A stretch of DNA of 19,687 nucleotides from Candidatus Omnitrophota bacterium. Its GTDB lineage: Bacteria; Omnitrophota; Gorgyraeia; 2-01-FULL-45-10. The stretch's first letter is position 1; each line of letters begins with the position of its first letter. A program made the position numbers and the translations under genes. The stretch spans positions 1-19,687 of the forward strand of contig JACROW010000038.1 of assembly GCA_016214245.1 (NCBI GenBank), read 5' to 3'. The notes under the pieces were generated by a model. The model saw nothing but the letters and a program-made list of their open reading frames with translations, had not been told where the DNA came from and made no database searches. Positions 6,238 through 13,209 of this stretch are shown piece by piece.

Positions 6238-6699
6238 CTAGAATTCTAACATCAACTTATGTATCTTGAATCCGCTCACATTCAAGGCTTCAGCCTCTTT
6301 GAATCCGTTCTTTACACAAAGCCTCATGGCATCGGCCATCCTGTCTGTGCATCTGAAAAATATGCGTCTATATCCGCTCGATCTGCAGAAGTCTATCGCC
6401 ATTTTTATTAGCTTTGTGCCATGTCCATGCCTTCTATGCTTCAAATCGACGAATAGCCGTCTCAAAAGCGCATCGCTTTCCGTCTCCCATTTCACCCCAA
6501 CAGTTCCGACTATCTCGCCGTCTTCCTCTACGACAAAGAATGACTCGTTCTCTCCGCCGTATACCTCATCTATTCTTTCTAGATCGCTGTCCGAATAAGC
6601 AGATTTATCAAACGGATATTCCTGCGTAAGGATCGATAGGATCAGGTCCTTTACGCCCTTCGCATCTTCCTTATTAAATCTTCTCAGCATCTGGCTCAT
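6238..6699 (-). CDS. GNAT family N-acetyltransferase
   Basis: A 153-residue GNAT protein. The acetyl-CoA pyrophosphate-binding motif is RRHGHG at residues 89-94, following the beta-4 strand LRRLFVDLKH. The later RRIFFRC strand and the NGF turn (CVKNGFKEA) complete the fold. GNAT enzymes move an acetyl group from acetyl-CoA to an amine; the substrate cannot be told from sequence. The gene starts 11 bases after the YjbQ stop, with GAGGG overlapping that stop as a ribosome-binding site, so it is the last gene of the aroB operon. It converges with the GspB-like gene; in the 56 bases between them I see no convincing terminator. It ends in TAG. Confidence 0.87.
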   Translation of the reverse strand: MSQMLRRFNKEDAKGVKDLILSILTQEYPFDKSAYSDSDLERIDEVYGGENESFFVVEEDGEIVGTVGVKWETESDALLRRLFVDLKHRRHGHGTKLIKMAIDFCRSSGYRRIFFRCTDRMADAMRLCVKNGFKEAEALNVSGFKIHKLMLEF

Positions 6700-6710
6700 A
6701 AATCAATCCC

Positions 6711-7106
6711 TCATGTTTTTACAACATCGATAAAGACGTTCCGTTGGCGCGGCCCGTCGAATTCACAAAAGAATATCCCCTGCCAGGTTCCCAGCTTCAG
6801 TCTTCCGTCTTCAATGAAAACGGTTTTGTCCATGCCGACAAGTGTGGATTTTATATGCGCTGGCGCATTGCCCTCGGCATGCGCATATCCGCCATGGGAC
6901 GGGACAAGCCTTTCCAACGCATCGAGAATATCTCTTTTCACGCTGGGATCGGCATTCTCATTTATAGTTATTCCGGCCGTCGTATGCGCAATGAATATAT
7001 GGCATGTCCCGGATTTTACTTTTGACTCTCTAACGATATCTTCTATTTTGGATGTTATATCCAGAAATTCTGCCTTCGATCTGGTAGAGATTGATACCGT
7101 CTTCAT
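6711..7106 (-). CDS. YjbQ/UPF0047 family protein (secondary thiamine-phosphate synthase type)
   Basis: A 131-residue protein of the YjbQ family. Conserved blocks are present in order: FIAHTTAGITINENADP (about residues 38-54), the HAEGNAPAHIKSTLVG block (about 76-91) and GTWQGIFFCEFDGPR (about 106-120). Family members form compact trimers, and Escherichia coli YjbQ can replace thiamine-phosphate synthase at low activity when overexpressed; the physiological role is uncertain. The ATG is six bases after the aroB stop with GAGG between, so the two are cotranscribed and probably translationally coupled. No other thiamine gene is nearby, so the name says little about its true job. Confidence 0.9.
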   Translation of the reverse strand: MKTVSISTRSKAEFLDITSKIEDIVRESKVKSGTCHIFIAHTTAGITINENADPSVKRDILDALERLVPSHGGYAHAEGNAPAHIKSTLVGMDKTVFIEDGRLKLGTWQGIFFCEFDGPRQRNVFIDVVKT

Positions 7107-7112
7107 CGCCTC

Positions 7113-8201
7113 TTAAAGAAGCCCTTTTATGACATTCTTTACAATGCGTTCCGGCACGCCTTCTGTAATCTTGACGCTGCCGATCCTGGTAGGCAGGACG
7201 AATCTATTTTTTCTGTGAATAAATTTTTTATCATGAAGATAGGCGTTGTATATGCGCGAGATACTGACACCAATTATGCGCGCCGGCAAGCCGACGTTTT
7301 TTATGAGTGCCTCTATCCTGACGGAGTCCTGCATTCTCATCATGCCGAGCTTCACGGAAATGCGAGATGCGCCGACCATGCCGATTGCGATCGCTTCGCC
7401 GTGATAGTACCTTTTAGAATACCCGCTGGCCGCCTCGATGGCATGTCCTATCGTATGTCCGTAGTTGAGAAAGGCCCGCAAGCCCTTCCTGTCAAACTCG
7501 TCCTTTTCCACGAAGTTCGCCTTTATCGCGCTGGACCTCGAGATCACAAATTCGAGCGCCTTCCTATCCAGCGCCAGAATTTTTTTGTAATCTCTTTCCA
7601 GATATTCGAATAGCGCCTTGTCTTTAATAATACCGTATTTGATAATTTCAGAAAGGCCATTTCTCATCTGGCGCAGCGAAAGGGATCTCAGTAAGGAGGT
7701 ATCTGATAATATAACCTTTGGCTGGTAGAATGCGCCGGTTAGATTTTTGGCAATCGGAAGGTCTATGGCAACCTTGCCGCCTATTGCCGAATCGACCTGT
7801 GAAAGCAAGGTAGTTGGAGCCTGGACATAAGGTATGCCTCTTCTGTAGACGCTGGCGACGAATCCCGTCAGATCGCCTATCACGCCGCCGCCAAATGCGA
7901 TGAGGAATATCTCCCTATATTTATCATATGAACTTATCCTGTCTAAGAGGCCTTCTAGCACCTTAATGGATTTGGCATACTCCGAATCGGGAACCAATTC
8001 AAAACGAACCGACAGGCCTCTCTTTTTGAGAGAGTTTTTTAACGGCTCTCCGTATAGATCAAGAAGGCGCCGGTTCGTCACGACAACCGCATCTTTTCCG
8101 ATATCCAGCCCTTTCAGTATGAGCCCGTAATCTCTGATTAAACCGTATCCGATCAGGATATCGTGTGATCTCTTCTTTAAAGAGATGCGAATCTTCTTCA
8201 C
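7113..8201 (-). CDS. aroB: 3-dehydroquinate synthase
   Basis: AroB converts DAHP to 3-dehydroquinate in the shikimate pathway using NAD and a divalent metal. The NAD loop GGGVIGD (about residues 104-110), the block SQVDSAIGGKVAID (about 134-147), RNGLSEIIKYG, LNYGHTIGHAIEA and HGEAIAIGM cover the metal ligands and active site. I chose the GTG at 8199-8201, giving 362 residues, the usual family length. The open frame reaches a TTG at 8252, but those 17 extra codons look unlike AroB. The 5' end lies inside the out-of-phase small basic protein frame, and a TGA overlaps the GTG in the third frame. It heads aroB-yjbQ-GNAT. Confidence 0.93.
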   Translation of the reverse strand: MKKIRISLKKRSHDILIGYGLIRDYGLILKGLDIGKDAVVVTNRRLLDLYGEPLKNSLKKRGLSVRFELVPDSEYAKSIKVLEGLLDRISSYDKYREIFLIAFGGGVIGDLTGFVASVYRRGIPYVQAPTTLLSQVDSAIGGKVAIDLPIAKNLTGAFYQPKVILSDTSLLRSLSLRQMRNGLSEIIKYGIIKDKALFEYLERDYKKILALDRKALEFVISRSSAIKANFVEKDEFDRKGLRAFLNYGHTIGHAIEAASGYSKRYYHGEAIAIGMVGASRISVKLGMMRMQDSVRIEALIKNVGLPARIIGVSISRIYNAYLHDKKFIHRKNRFVLPTRIGSVKITEGVPERIVKNVIKGLL

Positions 8202-8457
8202 TTCTTTTGGGTGCAGTGCCAGCGGCTGGTTCTGAACCAGGTGCTGCCGCAATTGCCTCAGCGCCTTCCGCTTCCTTCACTGCCTTTTCCTTCTTGATCT
8301 TGAACCTTAAGACCTTAACCTTCGGCAATCCGAAGACAGAGCCGCTCTCATTCCACTTCTCTTTGTCTTTCAAAACTTTTAGCCTTTCGTATCGTTTTAA
8401 TACGGATCTATGCTGCTTATCCTTTTCGGATGAACGTAGACTGGGATGCTGTGACAT
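8059..8457 (-). CDS. Small basic protein, Chlamydiae/Verrucomicrobia type (TIGR04137-like), with anomalous 3' end
   Basis: The first 50-60 residues open MSQHPSLRSS and contain RSVLKRYERLKVLK and FGLPKVKVLRF. This matches the very small basic proteins conserved across Verrucomicrobia, Chlamydiae and relatives, which have no proven function; the basic composition suggests RNA or ribosome contact. An Ala/Glu/Pro-rich tail follows to about residue 84. The same frame then runs on over 140 bases inside aroB, where the translation looks like an out-of-frame shadow. One extra A in the AAAA run near 8206-8209 would end the protein PKKK and place its TGA over the aroB GTG. The ATG has a strong GGAGGTG site. 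The true length is therefore uncertain (about 87 or 132 residues). Confidence 0.8.
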   Translation of the reverse strand: MSQHPSLRSSEKDKQHRSVLKRYERLKVLKDKEKWNESGSVFGLPKVKVLRFKIKKEKAVKEAEGAEAIAAAPGSEPAAGTAPKRSEEDSHLFKEEITRYPDRIRFNQRLRAHTERAGYRKRCGCRDEPAPS

Positions 8458-8467
8458 CTACACCTCC

Positions 8468-8487
8468 AATTTTTCGATAGAAAAATT
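8468..8487 (-). promoter_or_regulatory. Hairpin beside the ribosome-binding site of the small basic protein gene
   Basis: AATTTTTC (8468-8475) is perfectly complementary to GAAAAATT (8480-8487) around a four-base loop. On the minus-strand transcript it ends immediately before GGAGGTG, the ribosome-binding site. The stem is AU-rich and weak on its own, but its position could affect ribosome access or mRNA stability. Together with the hairpin at 8491-8523 it fills the intergenic leader. Confidence 0.45.
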
Positions 8488-8490
8488 GAT

Positions 8491-8523
8491 CCCGAGACCG
8501 CGACGAACAGGAGCGGTCGAGGG
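8491..8523 (-). terminator. GC-rich hairpin after the SPOR gene, possible terminator or attenuator
   Basis: GACCGC (8496-8501) pairs with GCGGTC (8513-8518), and CCC (8491-8493) pairs with GGG (8521-8523), separated by a symmetric two-base internal mismatch. On the minus strand the stem is followed after about five bases by TTTTT, which is part of the next hairpin. It could terminate the SPOR transcript or act as a leader element for the small basic protein and aroB. I see no convincing promoter between it and that gene. Confidence 0.45.
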
Positions 8524-8526
8524 ACC

Positions 8527-9081
8527 TTACCTTAACTTAAAATATGCGTCTTTATAGCGCTCTCTTATCTTGCCCAATGCCTTCTTGGATTGAGCGCTGT
8601 CTTTATCAGGATAAGTCCCTATGCATGCGAGGTAATAAGAATCACTCTGCAGAATAAATGCATCGTACCCTGCTCTCTTCAAGCGGGCTATCTCCAGTAA
8701 GGCGGAATCTTTTTTGGCGAATGTTACCGCAACTATACTGTATGGCTTATTCACCTCTTTCTCTTGGATAACCTGAGCCTTTGCTGGGGTGGGTTCCACC
8801 TTGCTCTCCGCCGGAACTTTTGGCTCAAAAACCGGCTTTAAGACCTTTGTTTCAACAACGGCTTTTATGCTCAAAACTTGACTCGATTTTCCTTTCTCTA
8901 TGCCTAACGCATAAATTATAACCATGAGCATTATAAGCCCTATTGAAATGAATACAAGCACTTCAAGGCTTAAAGTTACTGCAACATTAGTCTTTGTAAA
9001 TATCCTGCCGAATACAGGGGCTGGTTTTTTGGATTTTTCAAATTCGAAAAATTCTTTTTGGTTTGTTCGTTCGTCTTCCAT
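8527..9081 (-). CDS. SPOR-domain membrane protein
   Basis: A 184-residue protein with a cytoplasmic N-terminus, one membrane helix at about residues 36-60, a Lys/Pro/Val/Glu-rich linker and a C-terminal SPOR domain from about residue 112 (SIVAVTFAKKDSALLEIARL, AGYDAFILQSDSYYLACIG). SPOR domains bind denuded glycan strands of peptidoglycan and often direct proteins to the division septum. The architecture is that of FtsN/DedD-like proteins, but it is too generic to assign a symbol. It has its own promoter at 9091-9119 with TATAAT nine bases before the ATG and no Shine-Dalgarno sequence. It is followed by a hairpin and the small basic protein gene 69 bases on. Confidence 0.85.
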   Translation of the reverse strand: MEDERTNQKEFFEFEKSKKPAPVFGRIFTKTNVAVTLSLEVLVFISIGLIMLMVIIYALGIEKGKSSQVLSIKAVVETKVLKPVFEPKVPAESKVEPTPAKAQVIQEKEVNKPYSIVAVTFAKKDSALLEIARLKRAGYDAFILQSDSYYLACIGTYPDKDSAQSKKALGKIRERYKDAYFKLR

Positions 9082-9090
9082 AATTTGCTC

Positions 9091-9119
9091 ATTATAACAT
9101 AGTAAATACTTAAACGCAA
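9091..9119 (-). promoter_or_regulatory. Promoter of the SPOR gene, nearly leaderless
   Basis: On the minus strand TTGCGT (9114-9119) and a perfect TATAAT (9091-9096) are 17 bases apart. The -10 box is preceded by TG in the extended -10 position. Only nine bases separate TATAAT from the ATG at 9081, so the predicted leader is two to four bases and carries no ribosome-binding site. Confidence 0.6.
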
Positions 9120-9126
9120 TCCCGTG

Positions 9127-9828
9127 TTATTTTGCAGTCGAAAGCTCTCCTATATTCAATCTGAATAAGGCGCCCGATACCTCAATGGATGGTGTCTTGT
9201 AATTGCCTTTCAGATTGACAGACAAACTCTTCCACTCACCCTCCTCTTCTTTTAATACGACCGTTGACAATACATCCGGTATTTTCGTCACGAATCTATT
9301 TGAAAAATATATCATGATATCCAAGTTTAAGCTATTGTCATAGTAAATATCGCCGGCTAAGGAGGCCCTTATGTCATCACTGGTTGCTACAACGTCTTTA
9401 ATGTGAACGCCTCTTTTGAATACGGTGATCTTGCCTGAAATATCTTTATAGGTCCATCGGCTGGCAAAAGGGGTGTAGACTAAATCGGAGAGTGTATCAT
9501 ACGACCCCGGCCCTTCTGGTTCGTTTCTGACAAAACGGACGCCGGAAAGATGAAAATCCGATTCCATCTCTCTAGCGAGTATACGTTCCCATTTTGGTTT
9601 AAATATCGCATATTTCGAGACGAGCCCAACACCCCGTTTTGCATCGATAAGGCCTAGATCGGTGAGCACCAATTCTCTGAAAGCCCTATTCTCTAAATTA
9701 CTATATGAGATCTCAAGATGATGCATCTTTGAAATCGCGTATATTACTATGTGGTCGGAATAGAAAACGGCGGCTACAATCACTATAGTAAATATAAGAA
9801 CAGCTATTAGTATATTTTTAACGCGCAT
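9127..9828 (-). CDS. Membrane-anchored AsmA-like protein
   Basis: A 233-residue protein with an N-terminal membrane helix at about residues 5-25 and a beta-rich remainder facing the periplasm. The pattern toward the C-terminus (ASLAGDIYYDNSLNLDIMIYF, KIPDVLSTVVL, LSVNLKGNYKTPSIEV) resembles the C-terminal region of AsmA-type proteins, which help move lipids to the outer membrane or affect its assembly. It is much shorter than typical AsmA, so the assignment is tentative. The ATG lies three bases after the TGA that ends the helicase frame once its TAG is ignored, which supports coupled translation of the full helicase with this gene. It ends in TAA 31 bases before the SPOR promoter. Confidence 0.65.
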   Translation of the reverse strand: MRVKNILIAVLIFTIVIVAAVFYSDHIVIYAISKMHHLEISYSNLENRAFRELVLTDLGLIDAKRGVGLVSKYAIFKPKWERILAREMESDFHLSGVRFVRNEPEGPGSYDTLSDLVYTPFASRWTYKDISGKITVFKRGVHIKDVVATSDDIRASLAGDIYYDNSLNLDIMIYFSNRFVTKIPDVLSTVVLKEEEGEWKSLSVNLKGNYKTPSIEVSGALFRLNIGELSTAK

Positions 9829-9831
9829 GGC

Positions 9832-10032
9832 TCATCCCCAGCATATATCGTCGAAATCACAATGGCCGCAAATCTCTTTATCGCGCCTCTCCAGCTTTTC
9901 AAATCGAAGTCCATTTATATCGCGCCAAACATCTTTTATCAGTCCCTCTAATTCATCTACCATCTCGTCGGGTATCTCCACGCGCTTTGCCACGTATTCA
10001 CCCTTCGCATACCCATTCTTTTTTAAACTGAC
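9832..10032 (-). pseudogene. In-frame continuation of the helicase-nuclease after a TAG (66 codons plus TGA)
   Basis: Directly after the TAG at 10033-10035 the same frame stays open for 66 codons to a TGA at 9832-9834. It encodes what a PD-(D/E)XK helicase-nuclease should end with: a short strand (GEYVAKRVEI), a long helix (DELEGLIKDVWRDIN) and C-x2-C-x5-C (CGHC, then Cys six residues on). Such cysteines join one upstream Cys (here in YITCKRKFLY) to hold a 4Fe-4S cluster. The segment is clearly part of the protein. Whether it is made by readthrough, lost through a nonsense mutation, or hidden by a sequence error cannot be decided here. No good independent start codon or ribosome-binding site is evident. 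Confidence 0.85.
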
Positions 10033-12924
10033 CTAAATGGGCTCTATAAAGACTAAAACGCCGTGACTGACACGCCTGCCCTCGGATTCGCTTTTATCTT
10101 TTTCGTAAAGTAACTTATAACAGACGAGCTGCCGTAAATAGCCATCGCATTCCCGGCTTGCCAAGCTAGGGCATTCATCGATCTCCTTCAGGTGCCTATC
10201 AGGTTTGCCGGTCTTATAATCTATTATCTTGACGAGCCTATTCTTTTCGTCTTCCCATTCGACCTTATCGTATTTGCCTGTAAATATGATATTATCACCT
10301 ACGGTCACGAGTAATTTTCTCTCAAGGCCTAGCGGCATAACAGGATCTTTCGAAACTATATCGAACCACTCTTTTACGGTCTTCATCTTATTCAGGCAAT
10401 CGCGCTCCATCCCTTTCTCTACACCATGGTATTTTAGTGCCTGTGTAAATGCATCCTGAAAAAATTGAAAGGAAGGAAAATGGTTCTTTTCCATATATGC
10501 TCTGTATGTCCCCTCCAGCGCTTCATGAACGCAGTTCCCAAAGACGAGGCTCTTCTTTTTACTCCCTGGAAGTTTCAGGATGTCATTGTATAGAAATTTT
10601 CTTTTGCAGGTGATATAATTATTTAAGCGGGTGGGGTTGAGCGACAGGTGCTTCACCATGTCCTTCAATACCTCTTCCGTCCCTATAAAAGGGTCTTTTA
10701 GATCGGTGGTATCCAGGGACTTCTCGATGATCTCTTCCTCTCTAGCATATTCGGGGCTGTCTTTCTGGATATCCAGGCCGCTTAGATAGAAAGAAGAGAT
10801 CGAATCTTCCGTCGGGCTTGCGGTGAAGATGAGGTTTGACTTCGCCCTTGTCATGGCCACGTAAAATAACCTCGTCTCATCCTGCATAGCCAACTGCTTT
10901 AAAGCCTCCCTCTCCCTGACACGCTCCTTCGTCTTAAATAAGTCGGTAGCGAGCCGTATCTTATCGGGAATAGTCCGAGCAGGCCAGTTCACATTCTGAA
11001 GACAGAAAGGTATTATGACGGAATGAAACTCCAGCCCTTTTGAACCATGCGAGGTATAGACCCTGACGCCTGGCTGCGTGAGCGTGACGAGCGAGCCCTG
11101 GATCGGCATATCATGGTATGATCGAGTCTTCATCTCAGCCATGAAGTCGTCCAGACGTATGGCGGGATTTGCCATATCGCTGGCCTTTACCATATTTACG
11201 AATGAGGCCAGGCTCCTAAGCTCCCTGATCCGTAAGATTTCATTATCGCAATATTCCTTCAAGATATATTTGAAGAGGCCGGCGTCTTTTATAAAATCCA
11301 ATAATATGGCATGAACCGGCTTCGTTCTAGCATTATCCAGAAGGCCCTTTATGATACGGGCTGCATGATAGAGCTCATCGCCGTCTTTGAATCTGGCGCC
11401 TTCCGTTTCTGATGCGAAGATCTGTAAGAACTCTCCCAGCAATGTAACTCCAGAACCCTCCTTCTCCCTCCTTTTGGTATTCACAGTACTTATGAAACGC
11501 AGTATTTCTGTATGGGGTATCTGGAAGTAATCGGAAGTCAGCACCTTATATAATGCCAGGTCCTTTAATTCATATTCCCGAGGGTCGATGTGCGCCAACT
11601 CCAGAACATCCAGTAACTGTTTTACGCGTTTTTCTCCGCTTATATCTTCTTTACCATCTGTGGCATATGGAATGCCCGCCCTTAGGAAAGCATCTATTAT
11701 CTTTAATATGTCCCTGCGCTTCCTTACAAGGATGGCTATATTATTATATGGATGTGCGCGCTCTTCTTCGCTTAAAGCCGCATCATGATATATCCTCTCT
11801 TTCAGCTCCTTTACCTTATCGACGATATAGACGAGTTCCTCTTCCTCGGTCGTGAACTCCCTGAATACGATCTCTTTCTCGCGCCAGTCCTTCGCGCTCT
11901 CCAGCGTCTTATCCCCCATGCGCTCTTCGGGCGGGATGAGGTTTATTATCTTACTGGATATATCGATCAGCTCTTTTGAGGAGCGATAATTATCTCTTAG
12001 CGAGAGAACTTTTAGGTCTGGAAACCGCTTGGCAAGCAATTTAAAATTACCGACGCTGGCACCCTGAAAACGATAGATCGACTGGTCATCATCGCCGACG
12101 CATAAGAGGTTCGGGGACTTATAGTCGAGCAGCGTAAATAGAAGCTCCAACTGCGCGCCGTTGGTGTCCTGATACTCGTCGACCATGGCGTATCTGTACT
12201 CTTCTCGATATCCGTCCCTTAAGATCCGTTCCTTCTTTAACACCTCGGTTGCGAAGAGGATCATGTCATCGAAATCGTATCTCCCCCGCTCATCGAATAT
12301 GCTCTTATCCTTTCCCTCTTTGAGCTCCTCATATCTTTTATAAACTATCGCCAGCGCGTGAAGCCGTTTTACGAACTTTACCTCTAAATATTTATACTGA
12401 CTTTTCTTGTTATTCAGATAACCCTCAAAGTCTCCTGGCGCAATCCCATCCTTTTTCAACTCGCTTATTCGCTGTAGGATCTCTTTCAGATACGTATACG
12501 GTGCCCTGAAAGGCCGTATCTCATCGAGGCCGTCTGTATTGTCGAGTATGTATTCGATTACCCGCATCCGTTCAATGTCGTCCAATTGTACCTTATCGCC
12601 GACATAATTGGCAGCCTCTTCGGATTCCTGTATGATTGAATTCGCAAAGCTGTGAAATGTCCCCACCTCTACATCATAGCCCTTAAGGCCGATGACCTTT
12701 GCTAGGCGTTCCTTCATCGCCTTAGCGGCGGAATTTGTATAGGTCAATATCAGGAGATTCTCCGGCTGAACTTTTCTTTTTGCCAGTATCGATCCGGCCC
12801 TTACGGACAGAAGCTGCGTCTTACCAGTGCCGGGGCCGGCAAGCACGAGAACCGGACCGTCTATCGTGTCAACAGCCAGCCTCTGTTCGTCATTTAATTC
12901 GTCATAGAACTTTCGAGTGAGCAT
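10033..12924 (-). CDS. UvrD-like SF1 helicase with C-terminal PD-(D/E)XK nuclease domain, ended by an in-frame TAG
   Basis: A 963-residue helicase-nuclease. The helicase motifs are all present: Q motif (NDEQRLAV), Walker A GPGTGKT (30-36), DEYQDT near 247, GDDDQSIYRFQGA, a DNYRSS block, TSHGSKGLEF and YVAMTRAK. The last 200 residues form a PD-(D/E)XK domain: YITCKRKFLY near 770, GNCVHEALEG, DYKTGKP near 900 and YLRQLVCYKLL. Such proteins unwind and trim DNA ends in recombination repair, as AddA/AddB and related enzymes do. The frame stops at TAG in the linker after LVFIEPI, removing three of the four expected Fe-S cysteines, which are encoded just downstream in the same frame. The gene lies 20 bases after the winged-helix gene; no Shine-Dalgarno sequence is visible. 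Confidence 0.92.
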   Translation of the reverse strand: MLTRKFYDELNDEQRLAVDTIDGPVLVLAGPGTGKTQLLSVRAGSILAKRKVQPENLLILTYTNSAAKAMKERLAKVIGLKGYDVEVGTFHSFANSIIQESEEAANYVGDKVQLDDIERMRVIEYILDNTDGLDEIRPFRAPYTYLKEILQRISELKKDGIAPGDFEGYLNNKKSQYKYLEVKFVKRLHALAIVYKRYEELKEGKDKSIFDERGRYDFDDMILFATEVLKKERILRDGYREEYRYAMVDEYQDTNGAQLELLFTLLDYKSPNLLCVGDDDQSIYRFQGASVGNFKLLAKRFPDLKVLSLRDNYRSSKELIDISSKIINLIPPEERMGDKTLESAKDWREKEIVFREFTTEEEELVYIVDKVKELKERIYHDAALSEEERAHPYNNIAILVRKRRDILKIIDAFLRAGIPYATDGKEDISGEKRVKQLLDVLELAHIDPREYELKDLALYKVLTSDYFQIPHTEILRFISTVNTKRREKEGSGVTLLGEFLQIFASETEGARFKDGDELYHAARIIKGLLDNARTKPVHAILLDFIKDAGLFKYILKEYCDNEILRIRELRSLASFVNMVKASDMANPAIRLDDFMAEMKTRSYHDMPIQGSLVTLTQPGVRVYTSHGSKGLEFHSVIIPFCLQNVNWPARTIPDKIRLATDLFKTKERVREREALKQLAMQDETRLFYVAMTRAKSNLIFTASPTEDSISSFYLSGLDIQKDSPEYAREEEIIEKSLDTTDLKDPFIGTEEVLKDMVKHLSLNPTRLNNYITCKRKFLYNDILKLPGSKKKSLVFGNCVHEALEGTYRAYMEKNHFPSFQFFQDAFTQALKYHGVEKGMERDCLNKMKTVKEWFDIVSKDPVMPLGLERKLLVTVGDNIIFTGKYDKVEWEDEKNRLVKIIDYKTGKPDRHLKEIDECPSLASRECDGYLRQLVCYKLLYEKDKSESEGRRVSHGVLVFIEPI

Positions 12925-12944
12925 ATTATTATATTGTAAGGAGA

Positions 12945-13208
12945 TTATGTGGGCTTTTTCAGGAGTCGAGCTATCTTTGAGATGAGTTTCCGATCCCGCG
13001 TGTAGCTATAGCCTGTTATTGATGTTGCGCGGTGAGCGATGAGGATCTCCATGGCCACCAGGTCCTCAAGCGCTTTTTTAACCCTCGCCCTGTCCTCTCG
13101 TATCCAAGTCGAAACGCCGCGCGGCGTATCGATTGAAGCCTGGTTCTCATGAAAGAACGTTATTATCTTTAAATGAACCTGCGACCGGAATGCATCCTGT
13201 ACTTTCAT
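12945..13208 (-). CDS. Small winged-helix protein
   Basis: An 87-residue basic protein with a helix-turn-helix/wing pattern: a first helix (VHLKIITFFHEN), then TPRGVSTWIREDRARVKKALEDLVAM as the recognition pair, then a two-strand wing (LIAHRATSITGYSYTRD) and a last basic helix. It looks like an archaeal-type or MarR-like winged helix without an effector domain. I chose the ATG at 13206-13208, one base after the TAA of the HD-GYP gene; an ATG at 13232 would overlap that gene by 23 bases. Its position between a sensor and a helicase suggests either a local regulator or a DNA-binding accessory. The target is unknown. Confidence 0.75.
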   Translation of the reverse strand: MKVQDAFRSQVHLKIITFFHENQASIDTPRGVSTWIREDRARVKKALEDLVAMEILIAHRATSITGYSYTRDRKLISKIARLLKKPT

Positions 13209-13209
13209 C

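Noticed and set aside
10033..10035. Reassignment of TAG to an amino acid across the genome.
   Set aside because: TAG ends at least the genes stopping at 2396, 3488, 3983, 6238 and 15947, each directly before a new gene, promoter or terminator, so it is an ordinary stop here.
9827..10036. Plus-strand frame of 69 codons covering the helicase end.
   Set aside because: It is the antisense shadow of the helicase continuation, which has family-specific Cys spacing and helix pattern. The plus-strand translation is Ser/Pro-rich without motifs.
11553..11855. Plus-strand frame of 100 codons inside the helicase gene.
   Set aside because: The minus-strand helicase motifs run through it without a break; this is a shadow frame.
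12925..12935. TATAAT three bases before the helicase ATG as another leaderless promoter.
   Set aside because: Its transcript start would fall inside the coding sequence, and no -35 box is found 16-18 bases upstream. The gene is better explained as part of the HD-GYP transcription unit.
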